Positions 15,984 through 23,560 of a stretch of 32,564 nucleotides of DNA are shown one piece after another. The position numbers and the translations under genes were made by a program. Each line of letters opens with the position of its first letter. Within the stretch, counting starts at the first letter, position 1. The DNA is taken from positions 1 to 32,564 of the forward strand of contig CALWMI010000014.1 of NCBI GenBank assembly GCA_944381745.1. Direction: 5' to 3'. Origin of the DNA: an uncultured Lachnospiraceae bacterium. Lineage in GTDB: Bacteria; Bacillota; Clostridia; Lachnospirales; Lachnospiraceae. Under the pieces are notes generated by a model that was not told where the DNA came from, made no database searches, and saw nothing but the letters and a program-made list of their open reading frames with translations.

Positions 15984-16994
15984 ATGAAGAAAATTATAAA
16001 TGATCCGAAAAATTATGTGGACGAGGCTATGGAAGGGATTGTAGCTGCATATGGAGACCGGGTTGCTTTCTTTGAGAATGACAAGAGGGTTCTTGTCAGG
16101 GCAGGAAAGAAAAAAGAAGGGAAAGTAGGCATCGTGACAGGCGGCGGATTCGGGCATCTCCCGCTGTTCCTCGGCTATGTGGGCGAGGGGATGCTGGACG
16201 CCTGCGTGGTCGGGAATGTGTTTGCGTCCCCATCTTATACGAAGATGGAGGCGGGGATCCGCGCGGCAGATGCCGGCGCCGGTGTGCTGTGCCTGTACGG
16301 CAACTATGGCGGGGACAAGATGAATTTCCGGCAGGCGATGGAGGACTGCGCAGATCTCGAGGATATCCGGTGTGAAGAGCTGCTGGGGACGGATGATATC
16401 GCGTCTGCGCCTGCAGAGAAGATGGATACACGGCGCGGGGTGGCAGGGATTGTGTTTGCCTACAAAATAGCAGGGGCGGCTGCAGACGAGATGAGAAGCC
16501 TGGATGAGGTGATCAGCGTCACAAAAAAGGCTCTCGGCAATATCCGCACCATGGGAGTCGCGTTGACTCCATGCGTTGTGCCAGAGGCCGGCGGCCCGAC
16601 GTTCTTTATCGGGGAAGAGGAAATGGAAGTCGGGATGGGAATTCACGGGGAGAAAGGGATTTCCACATCCAAGATTATGACGGCCGATGAGATAACGGAT
16701 ATGATCATCGATAAGATCGGTGAAGAGTTACCCCTTTTGGCCGGAAGCGAGATTTCTGTCATGGTCAATGGGTTGGGGGCGACGTCCTTGGAAGAGCAGA
16801 TGATTGTCTACCGGCGTATCGCCCAGATTATGGAAGAGAAGGGTGTCACAATCGTGGCTCCCCATATTGGAGAGTACGCCACATCCATGGAGATGGCTGG
16901 GATATCGATATCGGTATTTGTGTTGGATGAGGAGCTTAAGAAGCTATTGCTGGCTCCTGCAGCGACTCCGTTTTATACCAATATTAGTAGATAG
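15984..16994 (+). CDS. dhaK: DhaK-family ketose kinase, substrate-binding subunit (altered active-site loop)
   Basis: The 336-residue protein is the substrate-binding half of a two-part dihydroxyacetone-type kinase. It has VGIVTGGGFGHLP (G53-P60), GYVGEGMLDACVVGNVF, YGNYGGDKMNF with D111, and MGIHGEKG with H221, the His that binds the keto substrate covalently in the family. H58 and D111 match the catalytic pair of E. coli DhaK. The family loop reads GGGSGHEP; here Ser is Phe56 and Glu is Leu59, and the following PAHAG is PLFLG, so the pocket differs. A tetrulose such as L-erythrulose is a plausible substrate, as for mycobacterial LerK. DhaL follows by 11 bases. ATG 15984 follows GGGCGGAGG. 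Confidence 0.88.
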   Translation: MKKIINDPKNYVDEAMEGIVAAYGDRVAFFENDKRVLVRAGKKKEGKVGIVTGGGFGHLPLFLGYVGEGMLDACVVGNVFASPSYTKMEAGIRAADAGAGVLCLYGNYGGDKMNFRQAMEDCADLEDIRCEELLGTDDIASAPAEKMDTRRGVAGIVFAYKIAGAAADEMRSLDEVISVTKKALGNIRTMGVALTPCVVPEAGGPTFFIGEEEMEVGMGIHGEKGISTSKIMTADEITDMIIDKIGEELPLLAGSEISVMVNGLGATSLEEQMIVYRRIAQIMEEKGVTIVAPHIGEYATSMEMAGISISVFVLDEELKKLLLAPAATPFYTNISR

Positions 16995-17005
16995 GGTGAA
17001 TCGTT

Positions 17006-17635
17006 ATGATCGATAAAGAATCCGTAAGAGAAGGATTTCAACGTATTTCTAAAAAAATTGATGAAAATAAGGAGCGGTTAATCGAGCTTGACCGGCAAAA
17101 TGGAGACGGCGATTTGGGCATTTCCATGAGCGATGGTTTTCATGCGGCGTGCGAGTTTTTGGAAAAGACAGAGGAAAAGAGGCTGACACAGCTGTTCTCA
17201 CAGGCCGGGAACGCCTTTAATGAGGCGGCTCCCAGCTCCCTGGGAACCATTCTCTCCTTTTTCATGAAGGGGATTGCGAAAGATCTGAAGGGAAAGGAGA
17301 GCTGCAGTACAAAAGAAATGGCGTCGGCAATGCAGGCCGGTATCCAGAATGTAATGGAAAAGGCTGGGTCAAAAGCCGGAGAAAAGACGATTCTTGACGC
17401 ACTGGTTCCAGCTGTGCACGCATTAGAAAGCAATGAGGATGCTCCTTGGATGGCAGCTGCGCAGGCGGCTGCCGAAGGAAGCGAAGCTACAAGGCAGATG
17501 AAGGCTGTCTGGGGAAGGGCAGCCTATTACGGAGAACAAAGCATTGGCATATTGGATGGAGGTTCCTATGTGGGGGCTTTAATATTTCAGGCGTTAAGCG
17601 AAGGGAAAGGAGAGAGGGCCAATGGTAAATTATGA
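17006..17635 (+). CDS. dhaL: DhaL-family nucleotide-binding subunit of the ketose kinase
   Basis: The 209-residue partner of DhaK binds Mg-nucleotide. The metal ligands D29, D34 and D36 are in LDRQNGDGDLG, and GEKTILDALVPA and WGRAAYYGEQSIG match the conserved family blocks. The loop that normally reads GGASGPLYG is NEAAPSSLGTI, a marked change. No DhaM phosphotransferase protein is nearby, so either an ATP-dependent mechanism or a distant DhaM is needed; ATP-dependent DAK enzymes carry the same two domains fused. The last codons overlap the aldolase start by 14 bases, supporting coupled translation. Confidence 0.87.
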   Translation: MIDKESVREGFQRISKKIDENKERLIELDRQNGDGDLGISMSDGFHAACEFLEKTEEKRLTQLFSQAGNAFNEAAPSSLGTILSFFMKGIAKDLKGKESCSTKEMASAMQAGIQNVMEKAGSKAGEKTILDALVPAVHALESNEDAPWMAAAQAAAEGSEATRQMKAVWGRAAYYGEQSIGILDGGSYVGALIFQALSEGKGERANGKL

Positions 17636-18299
17636 CGAGTTTATCTTCAACCAGGCAGTCAGGCAGACAAAAACAGACATGATTCAGGTTGGGAAACGAT
17701 TGGCTGACAAAGGCCTGCTGGTTGCCAAAGGAGGAAATTACAGTGTTAGAATCGGGGAAGACCGTATTTTGCTCACTGCCTCTGGATTTGACAAATCGGC
17801 GATTAACGAGACGCAGATCAGTATGATTGATTTGGAGGGGAATGTATTGGAGGGGCTAAAGCCGGCCCTGGATATCCGCATGCATCTTGAAATTTACCGC
17901 AATATGCCGGAGATTCGGGCAGTTGTCCACTCTCACCCGCCGATTGCAACCGGATTTGCAATGTCCACCTATCATGTGGAGGATTTCATGATGCCGGAAG
18001 CCATTTTAGATATCGGCGGCATTGAGACGACGGAATTCGCTGTGCCGACGACGATAGAGGTTCCCCAGTGTGTAGGCGCATGCATCAGGAAGAATCCCAA
18101 GGTTCGGGCAATCGTTCTTCGGGGCCACGGGGTTTTGGGGCTTTCCGACAAGGATGTTTTGGACGCCTGCTATAAAATCGAATATTTAGAGGCGGTATGC
18201 GACGCAGTCTTGACGACAAAGATATTGGGCGAAACATACCAGCTGAACGATGGAGAGCTTACCAAAGTCAACCGCGTATTAAATGGAGAAAGATGGTAG
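17622..18299 (+). CDS. Class II aldolase/adducin family protein (FucA/AraD-like)
   Basis: The 225-residue protein has the zinc ligands H103 and H105 (VVHSHPP) and H169 (RGHGVL), and the KGGNYSV and LTASGF blocks of the fuculose-1-phosphate aldolase family. In FucA the segment KPSSEWRFH provides two phosphate-binding serines and the catalytic Glu; here it is KPALDIRMH, so both serines are lost (Ala82, Leu83) and Glu becomes Asp84. Zinc binding looks intact, but substrate or chemistry is probably altered. Family members include aldolases, epimerases and decarboxylases such as OtnC. It lies between the DhaKL pair and the second FGGY kinase and probably acts on one of their products. Confidence 0.82.
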   Translation: MVNYDEFIFNQAVRQTKTDMIQVGKRLADKGLLVAKGGNYSVRIGEDRILLTASGFDKSAINETQISMIDLEGNVLEGLKPALDIRMHLEIYRNMPEIRAVVHSHPPIATGFAMSTYHVEDFMMPEAILDIGGIETTEFAVPTTIEVPQCVGACIRKNPKVRAIVLRGHGVLGLSDKDVLDACYKIEYLEAVCDAVLTTKILGETYQLNDGELTKVNRVLNGERW

Positions 18300-18303
18300 A
18301 GAG

Positions 18304-19824
18304 ATGCTGTTTGTAGGATTGGATGTGGGCACTACCGGGTGTAAAGCGGCAGTGTACGACGAGAAAGGAAAATGCTTCGGCAAGGCATACCGGGAATTTA
18401 ATGTGCTGCACCCGCAGCCGGGGTGGTCTGAGCAGGATCCGGAGGTGGTATGGGATTCCGTTTGCTTTGTCTTGGAGGGCGCTGTCTCTGCCGCTAAAAA
18501 CGGCGGATGCAGGGCGGAGGATTTTTCGGCCATTTGCACTTCTGTCCTCGGCGAAGAAATCATGCCTGTAGATAAAGCGTACCGTCCGCTCAGGACATCG
18601 ATCCTGGGAATGGATTACCGGGCGAGCCAGGAGACAGACGAACTGTGCGAGAAGCTGGGGAAAAGATGGATATACGATACCACAGGCTTCCCTCCGCATC
18701 CGATGGGCTCATTGCCCACGATCATGTGGATCAGGAGGCACCAGCCGGAACTCAATGATAACACCTATAAATATGTCACATTTACAGAATTTATCATGAA
18801 AAGGCTGGGCGCCGGGGAGGGCGCAATCGATTATCCCCAGGCGGGACGGACGATGGCTTTCGATATCGAGAAGAAGGAATGGTCAGAAAAGCTGGTACAG
18901 GCAGCTGGCTTTGGGACAGATATGCTGTGCAGAGCTTGTGAGACCGGCGAGATTGTCGGACGATTGAGCGCGGAAATGGCCGGTAAGCTGGGATTAACCG
19001 AAAGGGTAGAACTGGTGGCGGGAGGGCAGGATCAAACCTGTTCCGCTTTGGGAGCGGGGCTTTTAGACAGCTCGATAGCGATGGACTCCCACGGCACAAT
19101 CGAAGGCTTGGGCGTCGTATCTGACGCTAAGTACACAGGCGATCAGGCATTTGACGCTGCAATATCCTGTTACATCTATACGGTACATGACAAATATTTT
19201 CTCATGTCCTCATCGCAGGTGGGCGGCCTTTTGCTGAAATGGTATAAGAATAATTTTTCGCTGGCTGAGATGCAAGAGGCAGAGAAAAGGAACAGGAACG
19301 TCTACGATGTGATGACGGAGCATGCGCCGTCCAGGCCCGCCAAGGAGATGGTCTTGCCGCATTTTATTGGAAGCGGGCCGCCGTGGAATGATTTGGATTC
19401 CAGAGGGGCGATGGTGGGGCTGTCCATCGACACCACGCGGCATGACCTGGTAAAAGCGATTATGGATTCCCTGACGTATGAATTCCGCATCAATATGGAG
19501 TATTATCAGGAAATCGGATTTGATTTCCGCGAAATCCGAGTGGTGGGCGGGGTGTCGAAATCACCGTTCTGGATGCAGATCAAGGCGGACATCTTGAATA
19601 GGGACGTGGTAAACGTTGTGGAGAAAGACGCGGCCTGCCTTGGAGCAGCCATGATTGCCATGAAAGCAGAGGGGGTTTATCCGTCCATCGAAGATGCGGT
19701 CAGGACATGCGTGAAAGTTGATCAGGTTTATCACCCAAATCCAGAGCTTGTACCGGCCTACGATAAAGCCTACCACAAATACACCAAATTGTATGGCTGC
19801 CTAAAAGAGTTCAATAAACTTTAA
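18304..19824 (+). CDS. FGGY-family carbohydrate kinase 2
   Basis: The 506-residue kinase begins MLFVGLDVGTTGCKAAVYDE with the canonical phosphate loop, and has D243 in AGGQDQTCSALGAG as the likely catalytic base. Near the C-terminus, RVVGGVSKSPFWMQIKADIL is the usual family block. ATG 18304 is chosen because GLDVGTTG then sits where the family has it; an in-frame ATG at 18283 overlaps the aldolase. It differs clearly from kinase 1 and lies next to the FucI-like isomerase, whose ketose product it could phosphorylate. Substrate unknown. Confidence 0.87.
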   Translation: MLFVGLDVGTTGCKAAVYDEKGKCFGKAYREFNVLHPQPGWSEQDPEVVWDSVCFVLEGAVSAAKNGGCRAEDFSAICTSVLGEEIMPVDKAYRPLRTSILGMDYRASQETDELCEKLGKRWIYDTTGFPPHPMGSLPTIMWIRRHQPELNDNTYKYVTFTEFIMKRLGAGEGAIDYPQAGRTMAFDIEKKEWSEKLVQAAGFGTDMLCRACETGEIVGRLSAEMAGKLGLTERVELVAGGQDQTCSALGAGLLDSSIAMDSHGTIEGLGVVSDAKYTGDQAFDAAISCYIYTVHDKYFLMSSSQVGGLLLKWYKNNFSLAEMQEAEKRNRNVYDVMTEHAPSRPAKEMVLPHFIGSGPPWNDLDSRGAMVGLSIDTTRHDLVKAIMDSLTYEFRINMEYYQEIGFDFREIRVVGGVSKSPFWMQIKADILNRDVVNVVEKDAACLGAAMIAMKAEGVYPSIEDAVRTCVKVDQVYHPNPELVPAYDKAYHKYTKLYGCLKEFNKL

Positions 19825-19847
19825 CTTTGAGAATACGAGGTGAGAGA

Positions 19848-21293
19848 ATGAGCAAATATAACTATCATGTCACGCCCAAATTAGGCATTATCCCCATCGG
19901 AAAAATCAATCAGTACCAAGGAAACATATGGAAATATGTGGAAGTGGCCAAAGATACGTTCGGGAAGGATCCGGAGATCGAGATTATGATCCCGGACGAG
20001 CCCCTGTTTGACAACGACGATGTGCAGAAGACGGTGATAAAAATGGAAAAGTCCGATTGTGATCTATTCCTGTTTGTGATCGGGTCTTGGATGTATACGT
20101 CGATTGTCACGACGGCAATCAACGAATTGCATGGAAAACCGGCAATTGTGTACGGATTGTGCGATGAGATCGCAAATGGCTCGCTGGGCGTCTCGGTTCA
20201 GATCCGCTATGTCTTGGAAGAGATGAAGCTGCCCTTCGTGTACTTGTATGGCAAGATTGATGATAAGGAAAGAATGGCGGATATCAAGGCGGCCTTAAAG
20301 GCGGCTTGGGCCAAAAATAATCTCCGCGGCAGGAATATCGCGGTGATTGGCGGCAAGTGTATGATGATGTATCAGACACAGGTGAATGAATTTAACTGGA
20401 AAAAAGTATTTGGCATTGATTTCCCGCAATATGACCACGTGGAAATTTTTAAGGAATTAGAGAATATCGATGAGAAAGAGGCAGAGCGTTTAACGGACGA
20501 GTTCTCAAAAAATTCCAAGCAAATCAACTGGGAGCTGGAAAACGGCGAAAAGATCCATTCGGATGCTATTTTGTCGCAGATGCGGTTATATCTGGCATTC
20601 CGGCGTTTTCAGGAATTATACGATGTGGATATGTTCGCGGTGAAATGTATGCCGGAGCTGGTGAATAAGTGCTACGGGTACAGCTATGGCGCGTGCCTTG
20701 CCATGGCGCTTTTGAATGAAGACCATTCCTTAATTGGAGCTTGCGAGGGAGATGTCCCGGCTGGAATCTCGATGTACATCCTGAAGGAGCTGGCGAAAGC
20801 CCCGGTGATGTTCGCAGATATTTCCCGGCTGAATGCGGATGAAAAGGTTATCAACTTTTTTAATTGCGGCTCCGGCCCTGTGTCTATGGCTAACAATCGG
20901 GGGTATCGCTTGTGGCCGATCCCGAAGCTTGTTCCGGACGAAGCAGTTGCAGAGCCTTATCTGAACGGAGACTCGGGCGGCGCATGTATTGAGTTTGAGT
21001 TTGAAGGGGATAAGACGGTAACGCTGTTGCGGCTGGGCGGAAATGATGAGACTTTGCGTTTCCATGCGGCAGTTGCCAAAACGGCGAGCCGCGTCAATAA
21101 CGATGAGGAGGATCCGAATAACCAGTTTGCCGGCGGAACGAGGTGGCCGGGATGCGGGATTGTGCTGGAAGATCCGGATTCATTTTTGAGAAACGCCACG
21201 GGTCATCATTATGCGATTGTGTATGGAGATTATACGAAAGAGTTAAAGTTTATGTGTGATTTCTACGGGATCAAATACGTGGAGGATCGTTGA
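19848..21293 (+). CDS. L-fucose/L-arabinose isomerase family aldose-ketose isomerase
   Basis: The 481-residue protein is shorter than classical FucI (about 590). It keeps the likely manganese ligands: E300 in IGACEGDVPAG, D324 in MFADIS (24 residues apart, as E337 and D361 in E. coli FucI) and a His in NATGHHYAIVYGDY (residues 453-454). The N-terminal half has the Rossmann-like segments of the family (LFLFVIGSWMYTS, IAVIGGKCMMM). It should convert an aldose into a ketose for one of the neighbouring kinases. The specific sugar cannot be read. The regulator's promoter overlaps its stop codon. Confidence 0.85.
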   Translation: MSKYNYHVTPKLGIIPIGKINQYQGNIWKYVEVAKDTFGKDPEIEIMIPDEPLFDNDDVQKTVIKMEKSDCDLFLFVIGSWMYTSIVTTAINELHGKPAIVYGLCDEIANGSLGVSVQIRYVLEEMKLPFVYLYGKIDDKERMADIKAALKAAWAKNNLRGRNIAVIGGKCMMMYQTQVNEFNWKKVFGIDFPQYDHVEIFKELENIDEKEAERLTDEFSKNSKQINWELENGEKIHSDAILSQMRLYLAFRRFQELYDVDMFAVKCMPELVNKCYGYSYGACLAMALLNEDHSLIGACEGDVPAGISMYILKELAKAPVMFADISRLNADEKVINFFNCGSGPVSMANNRGYRLWPIPKLVPDEAVAEPYLNGDSGGACIEFEFEGDKTVTLLRLGGNDETLRFHAAVAKTASRVNNDEEDPNNQFAGGTRWPGCGIVLEDPDSFLRNATGHHYAIVYGDYTKELKFMCDFYGIKYVEDR

Positions 21294-21343
21294 TTTTGAT
21301 AGGCTTTATGATATAATAAATTCGTATATATTCATATGAATTT
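21290..21343 (+). promoter_or_regulatory. Promoter and operator-like dyad of the RpiR regulator gene
   Basis: TTGATT (21290-21295) and TATAAT (21312-21317) are 16 bases apart; the -35 overlaps the isomerase TGA stop. Just after the -10 is an imperfect 26-base dyad (AAATTC at 21318, GAATTT at 21338-21343) containing the perfect palindrome ATTCATATGAAT at 21330-21341. Its place over the transcription start suits autorepression by the RpiR protein. Confidence 0.65.
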
Positions 21344-21355
21344 TGGAGGAAAAGC

Positions 21356-22234
21356 ATGAAAATCCATGAGATTCTGGAGCGCAAATTACAATTTATGATC
21401 CCGACACTGCCAAAAGGAGAAAAAGCAGCGGCGATGTTCCTGGCGGACAATCTCGACAGGGTGCCTGCTATGACTTTGGGGCAGATTGCGGAGAACTCTG
21501 GATGCAGCAGCGCCACAATCACAAGATTGTGCAAACGTATGGATTATAATGGGTATTTTGAATTCCGCAATCTCATGCGCAATGGAGTGCTTCAAGATGA
21601 CTGCGATGAAAAAGCAGCGGAAGATCCTCTCGAAAACGAATTTAAAGGTTTGATGCAGAGCATTATTGACTCAGATAGAGAGACAATGGAAAGCACGCTC
21701 AGCCTGATTTCAGACCAGTACAAAAATGTCGGCGATGCGCTGCTGAAGGCGAACCGGATTTTTATGTTTGGGAACGGGGATGCGATTATCCCCTGTGAGT
21801 CTTTTTCGCTGAAGATGGCGAAAGCAGGACGGTTGTGCATGCACTACAGCGATCAGGATATTCAAATTTTCGCCGCAGGCACAGCGGGTGAAGGGGATGT
21901 GGTTTTTGTTGTCTCTCATACGGGAAGGACACGCTCGGTTGTAAATGCCGCGAAGATTGCACACGAGCAGGGAGCCACGGTTGTAGGGGTCACTGCCGCG
22001 TTAAAATCCCCGCTGCAGCGTTATTGTACCTATGTATTATATGTGGGCACGAAGGATATGACCGACACGAAAGATATTGTCTCAAGGCGTATTGGGGAAC
22101 ATTTGGTATTAGAGACTTTGTATTTATACTACAATGCGAACCTTGATAATACGGTATATGATCATAGACGCAAGAGTGCCAATGTGGTTGACAGCATGAA
22201 GCTGGATGATACAGAAGAACCGGCTGATGCGTAG
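21356..22234 (+). CDS. RpiR-family transcriptional regulator (HTH plus SIS domain)
   Basis: The 292-residue protein has an N-terminal helix-turn-helix (MTLGQIAENSGCSSATITRL, about residues 38-57) and a C-terminal SIS sugar-phosphate-binding domain from about residue 120 (RIFMFGNGDAI, VVFVVSHTGRTRSVV). RpiR proteins sense sugar phosphates and repress or activate sugar catabolism genes. The gene is preceded by GGAGG and its own promoter with a symmetric site. It is placed within the cluster, before two isomerase genes, so it most likely controls the whole sugar operon. The last ~45 residues are a polar tail. The TAG stop begins a hairpin repeat. Confidence 0.92.
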   Translation: MKIHEILERKLQFMIPTLPKGEKAAAMFLADNLDRVPAMTLGQIAENSGCSSATITRLCKRMDYNGYFEFRNLMRNGVLQDDCDEKAAEDPLENEFKGLMQSIIDSDRETMESTLSLISDQYKNVGDALLKANRIFMFGNGDAIIPCESFSLKMAKAGRLCMHYSDQDIQIFAAGTAGEGDVVFVVSHTGRTRSVVNAAKIAHEQGATVVGVTAALKSPLQRYCTYVLYVGTKDMTDTKDIVSRRIGEHLVLETLYLYYNANLDNTVYDHRRKSANVVDSMKLDDTEEPADA

Positions 22235-22275
22235 CGCTGGTGTATGAAGGGTGTATGGCCCTCTGTACACCGCCA
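22232..22275. repeat. Hairpin repeat copy 1, starting at the regulator's stop codon
   Basis: The copy begins TAGCGCTGGTGTA, using the TAG stop of the RpiR gene, and folds back on TACACCGCCA at 22266-22275. It is related to copies at 30449 and 32428, which share TAGCG, two pyrimidines, GGTG, a pyrimidine and A; this copy has diverged in the right half. Confidence 0.5.
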
Positions 22276-22289
22276 TCAAAGTATGACGA

Positions 22290-22324
22290 AAAACCCTTCC
22301 TTCTTGTACAGGGGGAAGGGTTTT
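22290..22324 (+). terminator. Hairpin between rpiR and rpiB-like gene
   Basis: Eleven-base perfect arms (AAAACCCTTCC at 22290-22300 and its complement at 22314-22324) enclose 13 bases, ending in TTTT. The AGGAGGGAAGG ribosome binding site of the next gene starts two bases later. It may be an intrinsic terminator that attenuates rpiB-tpiA or an RNA-stabilising stem. No separate promoter was seen between rpiR and the rpiB-like gene. Confidence 0.65.
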
Positions 22325-22339
22325 CAGGAGGGAAGGTTC

Positions 22340-22783
22340 ATGAAAATAGCAATAGGATCAGATCCGAATGCGCAGAAGGCTAAGGAGGAGCTGATTACTT
22401 ATATCAACAGCAAAGGATATGGCGATGTGGTAGATTTTGGGAGCAGCGATGTGGTCTATGCCCATGTGGCTATCCAGGTGGCTGAGCAGGTGGCCGCCAA
22501 GCACTATGATTGCGGTATTCTGATGTGCGGAACAGGAATCGGGGTTTCTATAGCGGCCAGCAAGGTAAAAGGAGCTTATGCAGCGCTTGCCTATGACGTT
22601 TATACGGCGCAGAGAGCCAGGCTCAGCAACGACGCCAATATTCTCTGTATGGGGGCATTGACCACGGGGCCGAAGACACGGGAGATGATGATAGACGAAT
22701 TCCTGACGCAGAAGTTTGTCCCGGGATGCGCTTCCCAGCCTAAAGTGGATGCTTTTGTGGCATATGACAAAAGGAGAGGTTAA
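22340..22783 (+). CDS. rpiB: RpiB/LacAB-family sugar-phosphate isomerase (non-canonical)
   Basis: The 147-residue protein keeps the catalytic Cys63 and anion loop in GILMCGTGIGVSIAA. However, the usual S-D-H near the N-terminus is SDPN (Pro9 for His), and the R-x-H-N-D motif is RLSND (Ser96 for His). In RpiB these histidines take part in phosphate binding and ring opening. A substrate that cannot form a ring, such as a tetrulose 4-phosphate, would not need ring opening, which fits the DerI/EryI role (D-erythrulose 4-phosphate to D-erythrose 4-phosphate). AGGAGGGAAGG precedes ATG 22340; an upstream in-frame extension covers the hairpin. The tpiA-like gene follows by three bases. Confidence 0.85.
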   Translation: MKIAIGSDPNAQKAKEELITYINSKGYGDVVDFGSSDVVYAHVAIQVAEQVAAKHYDCGILMCGTGIGVSIAASKVKGAYAALAYDVYTAQRARLSNDANILCMGALTTGPKTREMMIDEFLTQKFVPGCASQPKVDAFVAYDKRRG

Positions 22784-22786
22784 ATT

Positions 22787-23560
22787 TTGAAAAGATTGTA
22801 TTTTGGAAGCAATCTGAAGATGTATAAAAATGTGCACGACACCGTATGCTACTTAAAAGAGCTGGAAGCCTTGACCATGGATCTTGACAGAGAAAGGGTA
22901 GAATTATTTATCATGCCTTCTTTTACCGCTTTGGCAGAAGCGAAAAAGAATGTCCAAAGGATCCAGATAGGGGCGCAGAATATGTGCTGGGCTGACCGAG
23001 GACAATTTACAGGGGAGATCTCTCCGTGTATGTTGGAGGAATTGGGCGTTGGGCTCGTAATGGTAGGGCATTCTGAGCGGAGGCATGTGTTTGGGGAGAC
23101 GGACGAAGAAGTCAACCAAAAAGTTTTGGCTGGACTGAGACATGGGATGCAGGTGCTGCTCTGCGTCGGGGAGACTGCAGACGATAAAAAATACGGCATC
23201 AGCGCGGATGTTTTGAGGAAACAGCTATTGGTTGGGCTTCACGGTGTTTCTGGGCAGGATGCCCGCAGCATAGGGGTGGCATATGAGCCGGTATGGTCGA
23301 TTGGCGTGGACGGGATTCCTGCATCGCCGGATTATGCAGAAGAGATGCACCGGGTCATTAAGGATTGCCTCAAAGATATTTTCGGAGAGGCATCTGGAAG
23401 CATTCCGGTATTATACGGAGGAAGCGTAAATTCGGGCAATGCGCGCCAGCTGATTGCGAGAGAGTCCATAGACGGCCTGTTTGTCGGCCGTGCAGCCTGG
23501 CAGGCCGGCCAGTTCAACCGCTTGATTCGGGATGCGGTAGAAGCGAAAATTCCCGGTTGA
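22787..23560 (+). CDS. tpiA: Triose-phosphate isomerase family protein (probable tetrulose-phosphate isomerase)
   Basis: The 257-residue TIM barrel keeps the catalytic residues K11 (SNLKMY), H95 (GHSERR) and E167 (AYEPVW), plus the phosphate-binding GGSVN (211-215). The family's NWKMN is NLKMY, and the loop-6 lid, usually WAIGTGKTA, is WSIGVDGIPAS. Such lid changes are what one expects for paralogues like EryH/LerI, which interconvert L-erythrulose 1-phosphate and D-erythrulose 4-phosphate. Location after rpiB-like and with DhaKL supports this over a housekeeping role. It starts at TTG 22787 after AAGGAGAGG. The next promoter overlaps its stop codon, so the cluster ends here. Confidence 0.85.
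   Translation: MKRLYFGSNLKMYKNVHDTVCYLKELEALTMDLDRERVELFIMPSFTALAEAKKNVQRIQIGAQNMCWADRGQFTGEISPCMLEELGVGLVMVGHSERRHVFGETDEEVNQKVLAGLRHGMQVLLCVGETADDKKYGISADVLRKQLLVGLHGVSGQDARSIGVAYEPVWSIGVDGIPASPDYAEEMHRVIKDCLKDIFGEASGSIPVLYGGSVNSGNARQLIARESIDGLFVGRAAWQAGQFNRLIRDAVEAKIPG

Noticed and set aside
15984..17635. Ordinary glycerol/dihydroxyacetone utilisation operon
   Set aside because: There is no glycerol dehydrogenase or DhaM, and the surrounding genes are for sugar isomerisation and cleavage.
22244..22339. Upstream extension of the rpiB-like frame
   Set aside because: It covers the hairpins and the ribosome binding site; the family N-terminus MKIAIGSD starts at 22340.
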